A stretch of 64,000 nucleotides of DNA. Origin: Burkholderia cepacia ATCC 25416 (lineage in GTDB: Bacteria > Pseudomonadota > Gammaproteobacteria > Burkholderiales > Burkholderiaceae). Positions 8,642 to 16,429 of this stretch are shown here, one piece after another. Each line of letters starts with the position of its first letter. Within the stretch, counting starts at the first letter, position 1. A model generated the notes under the pieces. The model ran no database searches, had not been told where the DNA came from, and saw only the letters and a program-made list of their open reading frames with translations. The stretch spans positions 1,116,001 to 1,180,000 of the forward strand of contig NZ_CP012981.1 of the NCBI RefSeq assembly GCF_001411495.1, written 5' to 3'. A program made the translations under genes and the position numbers.

Positions 8642-9847
8642 CTACTTCTTCGCGACGGTCACTTTCGCGCCGTCCTTCAGCTTCGTGCCCGGCGCGAGCA
8701 CGACCGTGTCGCCGGGCTTCACGCCGCGGATCGCGACGAGCTCGCCGATCCGCATGCCGGCGGTCACGGCCGTTGCATGCACGACGTCGTCCTTCACGAC
8801 GAACACGACCGGCCGGCCGTCGCGCTCGACCACCGCGCTCGCCTGCACGGCCGTCACGGGCTGCCGGTCCTGTGCCGACACCGGCTTCGACAGGAACGCG
8901 ATCTTCGCGCTCATGTCGGGCAGCACGCGCTCGTCGCGGTCGACGAAGCGCACCTTCACGAGCACGGTGGCCTTCGAGCGGTCGACGGTCGGCACGATGC
9001 GCGACACGCGGCCAGCGAAGCGCATGTCGGGCAGCGCGTCGAGCTGGATCTCGCACGGCTGCTCGGCGCGGATCTTCGCGATGTTCGATTCGGCGACGTC
9101 GGCCTCGACCTCGAGCGTGTCCATGTCGGCGATCGTCACGACCGCGCCCTTGCTGTCCGACGCGGACGAGAACGGCGTGATGTTGTCGCCGACGTTCGCG
9201 TGTTTTGCGAGCACGATGCCGTCGAACGGCGCGCGGATCACCGTCTGGTCGACCGCGACCTGCGCGGCCTGCGCGTTGGCCTCGGCGGACGCGATCGCGG
9301 CCTGGTCGCTGCTGAGCGATGCGCGCGCCTTGTTCACGCGGGCCGTGTCGATGTCGAGCTGCGCGGCCGGCACGGCGCCCTTCGGCGCGAGCGCCGCGGT
9401 GCGGCGGAACGCGATTTCGGCGTCCTTCAGCTCGGCCTGCTGCACGCCGAGGTTCGCGCGGGCGACCTTCACCTGGGCGAGCGCCTGCGAGAGCGACGCC
9501 TCGACGTCGCGGCTTTCGAGCCGCGCGATGATTTCGTCCTTCTTCACGCGCGTGCCTTCCAGCACGCCGAGCCATTCGACGCGCCCCTGGCCCTTCGACG
9601 CGACCGCGGCCTTGCGCTGCGGCACGACGTAGCCGGTCGCATTGAGCTGCGTGTCGTTCTGGTACGGGTAGGCGGACGTGACGGTGGTGGTATCGACGGC
9701 CGGCCGGCCGGTCAGCGCGAGGCCGGCGGCGATCGCGACGACGACGATCGCGGCGGCGGCCGCATAGCGGGGCCACCGGCGCGGGCGGGGCGCCGATGCG
9801 AGCGGACGCCGGTCGATCTTCAGTTTGTCCAGATTGTGATCGGGCAA
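8642..9847 (-). CDS. Periplasmic adaptor (HlyD/MacA-like membrane fusion protein)
   Basis: The 401-residue protein has a cytosolic N-terminal tail, one membrane segment at about residues 30-48, a lipoyl/biotinyl-like half motif (VEWLGVLEGTRVKKDEIIARL), a coiled-coil hairpin at about 110-205, the second lipoyl half (VIRAPFDGIVLAKHANVGD), then beta-barrel and membrane-proximal domains. This is the adaptor that links an MacB-like ABC permease to an outer-membrane exit duct. The apparent start is TTG at 9847, with no in-frame ATG close by, so the exact start is uncertain. It is first in the exporter operon. The outer-membrane partner is not encoded here. Confidence 0.88.
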   Translation of the reverse strand: MPDHNLDKLKIDRRPLASAPRPRRWPRYAAAAAIVVVAIAAGLALTGRPAVDTTTVTSAYPYQNDTQLNATGYVVPQRKAAVASKGQGRVEWLGVLEGTRVKKDEIIARLESRDVEASLSQALAQVKVARANLGVQQAELKDAEIAFRRTAALAPKGAVPAAQLDIDTARVNKARASLSSDQAAIASAEANAQAAQVAVDQTVIRAPFDGIVLAKHANVGDNITPFSSASDSKGAVVTIADMDTLEVEADVAESNIAKIRAEQPCEIQLDALPDMRFAGRVSRIVPTVDRSKATVLVKVRFVDRDERVLPDMSAKIAFLSKPVSAQDRQPVTAVQASAVVERDGRPVVFVVKDDVVHATAVTAGMRIGELVAIRGVKPGDTVVLAPGTKLKDGAKVTVAKK

Positions 9848-10218
9848 TTTGAGCGCCTCGAGACGGCGGCGGCCCCGTATCGGTATCGGGGCCGGCCGCG
9901 ATCCGGTTTCCGGGGAAAGGGACGGATGGACGCCAGTATAAGCGTCGCCCCGGCGGCGTGCGAGCGCGTTTGCGGCGCCGCGGCGGCGGCGGCCGAACCG
10001 GTCACGGACAGGGAAATACGGGTACGCCTCCGGGGAAACCCGAAGGGTGCAAGCAACGTGTCAACTCGCCGCGAATGCGGTGCGTTATGGAACCAGTGCG
10101 TCAGGTTTTGTCGCGACGGAACGGCGGAAGCCGGCCTCGCGGCCTGGGGCTCCGATGCGAATGCCTCGCATCTTTACTTACCGGTACGTTTGATTTTTTC
10201 TCCGCTAAAGGAAGAACA
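9848..10218. other. Divergent intergenic region of 371 bp
   Basis: No convincing gene lies here. It separates the leftward exporter operon from the rightward small secreted protein gene and must hold both promoters. A GC-rich hairpin (GGCCCCG at 9871-9877 pairing with CGGGGCC at 9887-9893) lies just upstream of the adaptor start and could be an element of its leader. The final 50 bp are AT-richer and carry the AAAGGAAG ribosome site of the next gene. Confidence 0.5.
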
Positions 10219-10452
10219 ATGAAGAAGACGCTCGCTTCGATCATCGCTGCAGCATTCGCGCTCGCATCGGTTTCGGCATTCGCACAGGAAGCAGCATCGG
10301 CACCGGCAGGCGACACGTCGGCTGCTGCACCCGCCAAGAAGGATCACAGCAAGCCGAAGCACCAGCTGAAGCACCACGGTTCGAAGAAGGGCCAGGCGAA
10401 GGCTGCAGCCGCATCGGCCGCCGGCACGAACGACGCAGGCACGCAGAACTGA
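10219..10452 (+). CDS. Small secreted Lys/His-rich protein (77 aa)
   Basis: A clear signal peptide occupies residues 1-22 (MKKTLASIIAAAFALASVSAFA, cut before QEAAS). The mature part, about 55 residues, is alanine-rich with a basic core (KKDHSKPKHQLKHHGSKK), strongly charged and probably disordered. It resembles acid-shock (Asr-like) or metal/polyanion-binding periplasmic peptides in character, but no family can be claimed. The ATG at 10219 has AAAGGAAG upstream. It stands alone, with its own terminator. Confidence 0.75.
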   Translation: MKKTLASIIAAAFALASVSAFAQEAASAPAGDTSAAAPAKKDHSKPKHQLKHHGSKKGQAKAAAASAAGTNDAGTQN

Positions 10453-10495
10453 GCGGCTTGCCGCCACGGCCGGCGTTGCCGGTCATCGGTCGGCC

Positions 10496-10532
10496 AACCC
10501 CGCATGCTCCGGCATGCGGGGTTTTGTTTTTT
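10496..10532 (+). terminator. Rho-independent terminator
   Basis: AACCCCGCATGC at 10496-10507 pairs with GCATGCGGGGTT at 10512-10523 across a 4-base loop, followed by a T-rich tail. It ends the small secreted protein gene. The tail abuts the stop codon of the converging Mut7-C gene. Confidence 0.85.
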
Positions 10533-11311
10533 CAGGCGCCCGATTCGCCCGATTCGCCCGGTTCGTCGAGCCGGACGGGCGGCGGCGCGCGCATCGCGTC
10601 GACCACCGTGCGCATGCGCCGCCAGTGCGAGCCTTCCCAGAACACGCGCCGGCACACGTCGCACGCGGCGAAGCGCCGGTGCCGCTGCCGGACGCCGGCC
10701 GGCACGCGCGGCGCGGCGGCGGCCGCGTCGAGCGGATGCAGCGGGGCGTTGCAGCGCAGGCATAGCCGGAACGGGCGCATGTGCGGCGCGAGATCGAGCC
10801 GCTCGAACAGTTCGCGCAGCTGGTCGGCCGGCTGCAGCGCGTGCAGGTAGCAGCCGCGCTCGACCGCACGCCGCTTGAGCAGTTCGCGGTCGCGGGTCAG
10901 CACGATCCGGCCCTCGCGCGCGGCGAGCGCCGCCAGTTCGTCGTCGCGGTAGTGGTTGTCGTAGCAGGTGTCGAAGCCCGCGAGGCGCAGCAGTTGCGCG
11001 AGGCCGCCGAGATGCGCGTCGGCGACGAAGCGCCATTGCCCCGGTGGCGGCGCGGCGACTCCGCGGGCTGCCGGTTGCGCGCGCTCCGGAAAGGCTTCGA
11101 CCCGGTCGCCGTCGTCGAGCGGCCGGTCGAGCGCGGCCGGCGCGTCGTTGATGCACAGCCGGCCGATTTCGGTATGCGGGACGCCGAGCGCCTCGATCGC
11201 GTGCTTCACCGTCGCATCGCGCGCGCAGGCGTGCCCGAACGCGCGGTCGCGCTGCGCGCGCGGGAGAAACGCGTTCAGTTCGTCGTGGAAGCGGAAGGTC
11301 GCGATCGCCAT
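10532..11311 (-). CDS. Mut7-C RNase domain protein with N-terminal ubiquitin-like fold
   Basis: A 259-residue cytosolic protein. Residues 1-80 look like the small ubiquitin-like domain often fused to Mut7-C proteins (ThiS/MoaD-type fold, here without a C-terminal GG tail). Residues about 95-250 match the Mut7-C RNase domain: FVADAHLGGLAQLLRLAGFD, the YRDDELAALAAREGRIVLTRDRELLKRR block with conserved acidic residues of a PIN-like nuclease, and a C-terminal zinc ribbon with CLRCN and CDVC pairs. The start at 11311 is the first ATG of the domain. It converges with the upstream small gene and is divergent from the dehydrogenase gene. RNA substrate unknown. Confidence 0.85.
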   Translation of the reverse strand: MAIATFRFHDELNAFLPRAQRDRAFGHACARDATVKHAIEALGVPHTEIGRLCINDAPAALDRPLDDGDRVEAFPERAQPAARGVAAPPPGQWRFVADAHLGGLAQLLRLAGFDTCYDNHYRDDELAALAAREGRIVLTRDRELLKRRAVERGCYLHALQPADQLRELFERLDLAPHMRPFRLCLRCNAPLHPLDAAAAAPRVPAGVRQRHRRFAACDVCRRVFWEGSHWRRMRTVVDAMRAPPPVRLDEPGESGESGA

Positions 11312-11407
11312 GCGCGCAGTATGGCACCGCGCATGGCCGGCCGCGTGCCCTGCAGGCACCCCGCATCTGTGTTTAACTCCCCGCTTCACGGAGCGAAGGA
11401 GCGGGAA

Positions 11408-12277
11408 ATGGATCTCGGATTTATCGGGCTGGGCGAAATGGGGCAGGCAATCGCGACGAACCTGCTGAAGGCCGGACACACGGTGCGGGTCTGGAACCGG
11501 TCGCGCGAGCGCGCCGAGCCGCTGGCCGCGGTCGGCGCGCAGATCGTCGACACGCCGGCCGACGCGTTTCGCGGCGACGCGGTGTTCTCGATGCTGGCCG
11601 ACGATGCCGCCGCGCGCGAGATCTTCGACGATGCGCTGCTCGCGCAGGCGCCGCGCGGCCTGATCCACGTCAACATGGCGACGGTGTCGGTCGCGCTGGC
11701 CGAATCGCTCGCGCACGCACATGCGTCGCGCGGCATCCATTACGTCGCCGCGCCGGTGATGGGGCGCCCCGATGTCGCGGCCGCCGCGCGCCTGACGATC
11801 ATGGCGGGCGGCCCGGCCGAGGCGATCGACCGCGTGCAGCCGCTGTTCGACGCGATCGGCCAGAAGACCTGGCGGTTCGGTTCGCTGCCGCAGCACGCGA
11901 ACGTCGCGAAGATCGCCGCGAACTTCACGCTCGCGTCGGCGATCGAGACGCTCGGCGAGGCGTCCGCGCTGCTGGGCGCGCACGGCGTCGCGATGCGCGA
12001 CTTCCTCGACGTGATCACCGGCAGCGTGTTTCCGGGGCCCGTCTACGAGGGTTACGGCTCGATGATCGCCGAGCGGCGCTACGAGCCTGCGCGCTTCAAG
12101 GCGCGCCTCGGGCTGAAGGACGTTCGCCTGGCGCTGGAAGCCGGCGACGCCGTGTCGGTGCCGCTGCCGGTGGCGAGCGTCGTGCGCGACAACCTGCTCG
12201 ACGCGCTTGCGCACGGCGGCGGCGAACAGGATTTCGCGGTGCTCGGCGAAGTCGCGCTGCGCCGCGCGGGCCGCTGA
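11408..12277 (+). CDS. NAD(P)-dependent beta-hydroxyacid dehydrogenase (3-hydroxyisobutyrate dehydrogenase family)
   Basis: The 289-residue enzyme has an N-terminal Rossmann fold (GFIGLGEMG at residues 4-12), the substrate-binding region VAAPVMGRPDVAAAARLTIMAGG, and the catalytic lysine K168 in NVAKIAANF, all typical of 3-hydroxyisobutyrate / tartronate semialdehyde / glyoxylate-succinic semialdehyde reductases. The ATG at 11408 has AAGGAG 8 bases upstream. It is followed at 75 bp by a LysE-type exporter gene. The exact hydroxyacid substrate cannot be read from sequence. The VMGRPDVAAA loop lacks the common SGG variant, so I would not name it mmsB or garR. Confidence 0.85.
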   Translation: MDLGFIGLGEMGQAIATNLLKAGHTVRVWNRSRERAEPLAAVGAQIVDTPADAFRGDAVFSMLADDAAAREIFDDALLAQAPRGLIHVNMATVSVALAESLAHAHASRGIHYVAAPVMGRPDVAAAARLTIMAGGPAEAIDRVQPLFDAIGQKTWRFGSLPQHANVAKIAANFTLASAIETLGEASALLGAHGVAMRDFLDVITGSVFPGPVYEGYGSMIAERRYEPARFKARLGLKDVRLALEAGDAVSVPLPVASVVRDNLLDALAHGGGEQDFAVLGEVALRRAGR

Positions 12278-12352
12278 TCCGCCCCGCGACAGAAGTCGGG
12301 CGCACCGGCATAATCGACGTTTCGTTTTCCTTGCATCGAGGCAGAGGCAGTC

Positions 12353-12994
12353 ATGAACTTGCATACGTGGTGGCTTTTCGTGGCGACGGTGTTCGTCGTG
12401 TCGGCGATTCCGGGCCCGAACATGCTGCTGGTGATGACGCACGGCGCGCGCCACGGGCTGCGGCGTTCGGCATGGACGATGGCAGGCTGCCTCTCCGCGC
12501 TGGTGCTGATGCTGTCGGTGTCGGCGGCGGGCCTCGGGGCCGTGCTCGAGGCTTGGCCGGCGATGTTCAATACGTTGCGCTTCGCGGGCGCGGCCTACCT
12601 GATCTACCTCGGCGTGAAGGCGTGGCGCGCACGCGTGGACGACGAGCAGCCTGCCGCCGACGTCGAAACCGTGTCGCGCCAGGCCACGCCGGGATCGCGC
12701 GGGGTGCTGTTCCGCAACGGTTTCCTGGTCGCGGGCAGCAACCCGAAGGCGATCCTGTTCGCGGCCGCGCTGCTGCCGCAGTTCATCAACGCGGCCGAGC
12801 CGACGCTGCCGCAATTCGGCATTCTCGTCGTCACGTTCGCGGTGATCGAGGTGAGCTGGTATCTCGTCTACGCGTCGTTCGGCACGCGCATCGGCGCGAC
12901 GCTGAAGAGCCAGAGCGTTGCGAAGATCTTCAACCGGCTGACGGGCGGGCTGTTCGTCGGCTTCGGTGCGATGATGGCGCTGGTCCGTCACTGA
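12353..12994 (+). CDS. LysE/RhtB family amino-acid exporter
   Basis: A 213-residue inner-membrane protein with about six hydrophobic segments. The conserved RhtB N-terminus (AIPGPNMLLVMTHGARHG) and the loop NGFLVAGSNPKAILFAAALLP with the NPK motif are both present. Family members export amino acids such as homoserine, threonine, lysine or leucine. The length is usual (about 205-215). The ATG at 12353 follows a purine-rich stretch (GAGGCAGAGGCAG). It ends before a strong terminator. The transported amino acid is unknown. Confidence 0.88.
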   Translation: MNLHTWWLFVATVFVVSAIPGPNMLLVMTHGARHGLRRSAWTMAGCLSALVLMLSVSAAGLGAVLEAWPAMFNTLRFAGAAYLIYLGVKAWRARVDDEQPAADVETVSRQATPGSRGVLFRNGFLVAGSNPKAILFAAALLPQFINAAEPTLPQFGILVVTFAVIEVSWYLVYASFGTRIGATLKSQSVAKIFNRLTGGLFVGFGAMMALVRH

Positions 12995-13018
12995 TTTCGA
13001 TCCGACACCGGTGCGCCG

Positions 13019-13058
13019 AACGCCCCGTCCCTCGCGAGAGGGCGGGGCGTTCCGCTTT
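13019..13058 (+). terminator. Rho-independent terminator after the RhtB-type gene
   Basis: AACGCCCCG at 13019-13027 pairs with CGGGGCGTT at 13043-13051, with extra CCCTC/GAGGG pairing inside, and is followed by CCGCTTTTT. It lies 25 bp after the exporter stop and before the converging MFS gene. Confidence 0.8.
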
Positions 13059-13070
13059 TTGGGGCTCGCT

Positions 13071-14366
13071 TCACGCGCGCGGGCGAGTCAACGCCGCTGT
13101 GCCGGCGCCGCGTCCGGCCGAGCGCCCGAAGACGGCGGCCGCGCCGGCGAACGCGAACCCGACGCCGCACACCGCGCTCCACCCGCCCCACGCCCACGCA
13201 CTGCCTGCGAGCGCCGCGCCGAGCGCGCCGCCGATGAAGAACAGCCCGACGAACAGCCCGTTCAGGCGGCCGCGTGCGGCCGGGTTCAGCAGGTTGATCG
13301 CGCGGCGGCCGATCGTCTGGTCGACGATCACGCCCGCGTCGAGCAGCGCCGCGCCGCCGGCCAGCAGCGCGAGCGCGAGGCCGCGATGCGCGTGCGCGTC
13401 GAAGCCGAACCAGCCCGCACCCGCGATCCCGAGCAGGGCGAGTGCCACGAGCATCGTGCCGTGCGCGATCCGTTGCGCGGCCGGCCCGTGACCGCGGTCG
13501 CCGGCGCGGCCCGCGAGCGGCGTGACGATCGCGCCGCTCGCGCCGGCGAACGCGAACCATGCGATCCCGTGCAGGTCGAGGCCGAACGGCGGCTGCGCGA
13601 GCCGCAGCCCGACCGCGGTCCAGAATGCGCTGAACGCGGCCATCGCGAGCGCGGCCGACAGCGCATGCCGGCGCAGCACCGGCTCGTCGGCCAGCAGGCG
13701 CCCCATCGACGCGAGCAGCGCGCGGTAGCCGGCCGTGATCGACGGCGTGCGCGACGGCAGGCGCAGGGCCAGCACGACGGCGATTGCAGCGTTCGCAAGC
13801 GCGGCCAGCAGATAGAAGCCGCGCCAGCCGACCGAGCCCGCGATCAGGCTCGCGAGCGGCCGCGACAGCAGGATGCCGAGCATCAGCCCGCTCATCACGT
13901 TGCCGACCGCGCGGCCGCGCTGCGCCTCGGGTGCCATCGACGCGGCCATCGGCACGAGCATCTGGATCACGCTCGACGCGCCACCGGCCACGAGGGTGGC
14001 GAGCAGGAACACGGTGCCCGACCGCGTGAACGCGGGCAGCGCGAGTGCAGCCGCGCATACGGCCAGCGTCGCGACGATCAGGCGGCGGTTCTCGAGCAGG
14101 TCGACAAGCGGCACGAGCAGCACGAGCCCGGCCGCGTAGCCGAGCTGCGGCAACATCGCGACGAGGCCGGCAAGGCCGGGCGGCAGATGCAGATCGGCGC
14201 TGATCGGGCCCGTCAGCGGTTGCGCGGCGAACAGGTCCATCACGATCACGCCGACCGTCGCGGCGAAGAACAGCGTCATGCCCGCGCTCAACGCGGGCGG
14301 CGTGCCGGCGGGCGTGCTTTCGGGCATGCGGACGGCGGCGGGGCAAGGGTTGGCGGGGCAGTTCAT
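13071..14366 (-). CDS. MFS transporter (drug/arabinose efflux type)
   Basis: A 431-residue, 12-segment major facilitator. Features include LVPLVDLLENRRLIV at the segment 2-3 loop, GRAVGNVMSGLMLGILLSRPLASL (motif C-like, antiporter signature region) and the repeated half. It resembles the YnfM/DHA1-type efflux pumps. Substrate unknown. It starts at 14366, 97 bp from the start of the divergent LysR gene, which probably controls it. It converges on the RhtB exporter gene. The C-terminus ends in a polar tail. Confidence 0.82.
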   Translation of the reverse strand: MNCPANPCPAAVRMPESTPAGTPPALSAGMTLFFAATVGVIVMDLFAAQPLTGPISADLHLPPGLAGLVAMLPQLGYAAGLVLLVPLVDLLENRRLIVATLAVCAAALALPAFTRSGTVFLLATLVAGGASSVIQMLVPMAASMAPEAQRGRAVGNVMSGLMLGILLSRPLASLIAGSVGWRGFYLLAALANAAIAVVLALRLPSRTPSITAGYRALLASMGRLLADEPVLRRHALSAALAMAAFSAFWTAVGLRLAQPPFGLDLHGIAWFAFAGASGAIVTPLAGRAGDRGHGPAAQRIAHGTMLVALALLGIAGAGWFGFDAHAHRGLALALLAGGAALLDAGVIVDQTIGRRAINLLNPAARGRLNGLFVGLFFIGGALGAALAGSAWAWGGWSAVCGVGFAFAGAAAVFGRSAGRGAGTAALTRPRA

Positions 14367-14463
14367 CGGAAGCCTGGCGAGTGAGTCGAAGGAGTCCCCA
14401 TCGTAGGTGCCTGATGTTTATGCGACAATTGAAATATCTCTAACATGATTATGCGAGTTTGTT

Positions 14464-15393
14464 TTGAATACGCGTGATCTCCAGGCGTTCGTCGCGGTGG
14501 TCGACAGCGGGTCGATGGTCGCCGCGGCCGCGAAGCTCCACCTGACGCAGCCGGGCCTGACGCGGCGCGTGCAGAATCTCGAAACGCTGCTCGGCATGTC
14601 GCTGCTCGAACGGCAAAGCAAGCCGCTGAAGCCGACTGCCGCCGGGCGCGACGTCTACGCGCTCGCGCGCAACGTGCTGGGCGCGGTCGACGAGCTGATG
14701 GCGGCGGGCGCGCCGGACAGCGAGCCGTCCGGCGAGCTGCGCATCGGCGTGCCGCCGTTCCTGTCCGAGCTGGCGCTCGAGCAGCCGATCGACCGGCTGC
14801 GCGACGCGTTCGGGCGCCTCACGCTGCGCGTGACGGCCGGCTGGTCGCCGGCGCTGATGCAGGGCATCGAGCGCGGCACGCTCGACGTCGCGGCCGTGAT
14901 GGTGCCGGCGAGTTCGGTATTGCCCGATACGTTCACGTCGACGCTGCTCGGCACCCAGCCGACGGTGCTCGTCGCCGCGCGCGACTTTCCGCTGCCCGAC
15001 GGCCCGTTGTCGATCGACATGCTGTCGCGTTTTCCGTGGGTGCTGAGCCAGGACGGCTGCGGGATGCGTTCGGCGCTGAGCCGCACGCTCGGCGCGGCCG
15101 GGCTGCCGTTCGACGTCGCGGTCGAGGCATTCGGCTCGGAGCTGCAGCTGTCGCTCGTCGCGCGCGGCGCGGGCATCGGCATCGCCGCGCCGAACGCGCT
15201 GGCGCGCAGCGCGCACCGCGACGCGCTGAGGGTGGTGGAAACGGCGGGACTGGAGACGCGGATCAACGTGTGGATCGTGCACGGCGCGCTGCCGGGCCGG
15301 CTGGTGCGGCCCGTCGCGCTGCTGCGCGATGCGCTGGGCGAAGTGCTCGACCGGGAAAGCAGGGTGGGGTCAGATGCAGTGAAGGCGATCTAG
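14464..15393 (+). CDS. LysR family transcriptional regulator
   Basis: A 309-residue LysR-type regulator: winged helix-turn-helix in residues 1-60 (DLQAFVAVVDSGSMVAAAAKLHLTQPGLTRRVQNLE), then a periplasmic-binding-protein-like effector domain (about 90-290). It starts at TTG (14464). The two upstream ATGs at 14445 and 14451 are in another phase and hit a stop, so the TTG is the only start that keeps the full HTH. The divergent MFS gene is the obvious target, and the AT-rich 97-bp gap should hold the operator. Effector unknown. Confidence 0.88.
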   Translation: MNTRDLQAFVAVVDSGSMVAAAAKLHLTQPGLTRRVQNLETLLGMSLLERQSKPLKPTAAGRDVYALARNVLGAVDELMAAGAPDSEPSGELRIGVPPFLSELALEQPIDRLRDAFGRLTLRVTAGWSPALMQGIERGTLDVAAVMVPASSVLPDTFTSTLLGTQPTVLVAARDFPLPDGPLSIDMLSRFPWVLSQDGCGMRSALSRTLGAAGLPFDVAVEAFGSELQLSLVARGAGIGIAAPNALARSAHRDALRVVETAGLETRINVWIVHGALPGRLVRPVALLRDALGEVLDRESRVGSDAVKAI

Positions 15394-15436
15394 AGTCGGC
15401 ATTCGAGGGAAAGTCCGTATTTTCTCTACGAAAATG

Positions 15437-15465
15437 TTGCAATGCGGAAACCGATTCGCTAGAAT
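15437..15465 (+). promoter_or_regulatory. Sigma-70 promoter of the candidate small RNA
   Basis: TTGCAA (15437-15442) and TAGAAT (15460-15465) are separated by exactly 17 bases, placing a start near 15472. It lies beyond the LysR stop in a non-coding gap, with no open frame starting downstream before a terminator at 15504. The promoter therefore serves a short RNA or nothing. Confidence 0.6.
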
Positions 15466-15471
15466 TGCACC

Positions 15472-15531
15472 TGTCTCCTCCATGTCTCCTCTGATATGGA
15501 TTCAGCCCGCCTCTTAGGCGGGCTTTTTTTT
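15472..15531 (+). ncRNA. Candidate small RNA with tandem anti-Shine-Dalgarno motifs
   Basis: A transcript of about 60 nt is predicted from the promoter at 15437-15465 to the terminator ending at 15531. Its 5' part carries TGTCTCCTC twice in tandem (15472-15480 and 15483-15491), the first reading TGTCTCCTCC. Both can pair with Shine-Dalgarno sequences (GGAGGAG). The 3' part is a strong terminator hairpin with eight T, the usual Hfq-type tail. This is the layout of anti-SD 'cuckoo'-like RNAs described in proteobacteria. Expression is not proven. An alternative is a leftover ribosome-site-rich spacer on the minus strand. Confidence 0.55.
15504..15531 (+). terminator. Rho-independent terminator
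   Basis: AGCCCGCCT (15504-15512) pairs with AGGCGGGCT (15516-15524) over a 3-base loop, followed by a T run. It serves the candidate small RNA and any read-through from the LysR gene. In the other direction there is no T run. Confidence 0.85.
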
Positions 15532-15577
15532 GCCTGCGATTTTGCCGCGGCATGCCATGCGTCGTCCGTCGCGGCGC

Positions 15578-16411
15578 TCAGAACTTGTACGTCATCCCGA
15601 CGTAGCTGATGATCGGGTCGGCCTTCAGGTCCGATTTCGATTCCGAGAGCACCGTGCCGTCGGCCGCCTTGATCGTCACCGTCGACGTCGTCTTCAGCGG
15701 GATGTACGTCACCGACGCGATCAGCCCGAAATGCTCGGTCATGTTGTACTGCAGGCCGGCGTTGAACACCGGCTGCCATGACGACGACGCCTTCGCCTCC
15801 ACCGATGTCGTACCCGGCTTGCCCGCGCCCGCCGCGAGAATCGCGCCGAGGTTGTCCTGGGTCTGCTTGATGAAGTTCGTGTTGAGCTGAAGGTCGCTGA
15901 ACCAGTTGTACGACACGCCGAGGCCGAGGAACGGCCGGAACTTCGCGGTGGCCTGCCCGAAGTAGTACTGCAGCAGCACGGCCGGGCTCCACTGCCGCAC
16001 GCTCTTCACGATCGGGTTGACCGACGCGAGCCCGATGTTCTGCGTGCCGAGCGCGCCGGCCGGGCCGGGCGGCCTGATCGTGCCCTGGCCCGACACCTTG
16101 AACACCGGCGGCACGCCGGCCACCGACGTGACCGCGATGTGGTCGGTCAGGAAGTGGCTGACCGTCAGGCCGACGGTGTCGGCGCCGCTCGTGTGCAGCC
16201 CGGTGCCCGGCGACGTGAACGACGGCGGCAGCCGCAGCGGCGTGTTGATCGGTGTCGGTGCGACGTTGGTCGTCATCGGCGTGCTGCTCTGCTGCGGCAT
16301 CACGTGGAACCAGCCCAGCGTGACGACGTTGCTGCCGGCGCTCTGCGCGTGCGCCGCGAGCGGCGCCAGCACGGCGGCGCCGGCCGCCGCGCAGAGAAGG
16401 GTTTTCTTCAT
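15578..16411 (-). CDS. OmpW family outer-membrane beta-barrel protein
   Basis: A 277-residue protein. The signal peptide occupies about residues 1-22 (ending LAAHAQ). The mature chain has alternating amphipathic strands and ends in GMTYKF, the terminal aromatic residue expected for BAM-inserted barrels. OmpW hallmarks seen are the N-terminal strand VTLGWFHVMPQ, LTVSHFLTDHIAV, and FRPFLGLGVSYNWFSD. OmpW proteins form 8-stranded barrels that let small hydrophobic molecules pass. An extra loop of about 40 residues follows the first strand. A GTG at 16414 precedes the ATG at 16411; the ATG is chosen, with GGAGGG upstream. It lies 18 bp after the first DUF2957 gene, in the same operon. Confidence 0.85.
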   Translation of the reverse strand: MKKTLLCAAAGAAVLAPLAAHAQSAGSNVVTLGWFHVMPQQSSTPMTTNVAPTPINTPLRLPPSFTSPGTGLHTSGADTVGLTVSHFLTDHIAVTSVAGVPPVFKVSGQGTIRPPGPAGALGTQNIGLASVNPIVKSVRQWSPAVLLQYYFGQATAKFRPFLGLGVSYNWFSDLQLNTNFIKQTQDNLGAILAAGAGKPGTTSVEAKASSSWQPVFNAGLQYNMTEHFGLIASVTYIPLKTTSTVTIKAADGTVLSESKSDLKADPIISYVGMTYKF

Positions 16412-16429
16412 CACGGCATTTCCCTCCGC

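Noticed and set aside
15395..15485. A short minus-strand frame (about 37 codons) beginning at an ATG embedded in the small-RNA repeats, with GGAGGAGACA-like sequence before it
   Set aside because: It overlaps the LysR 3' end, has no codon bias and no signal or domain. The plus-strand promoter and terminator explain the sequence better.
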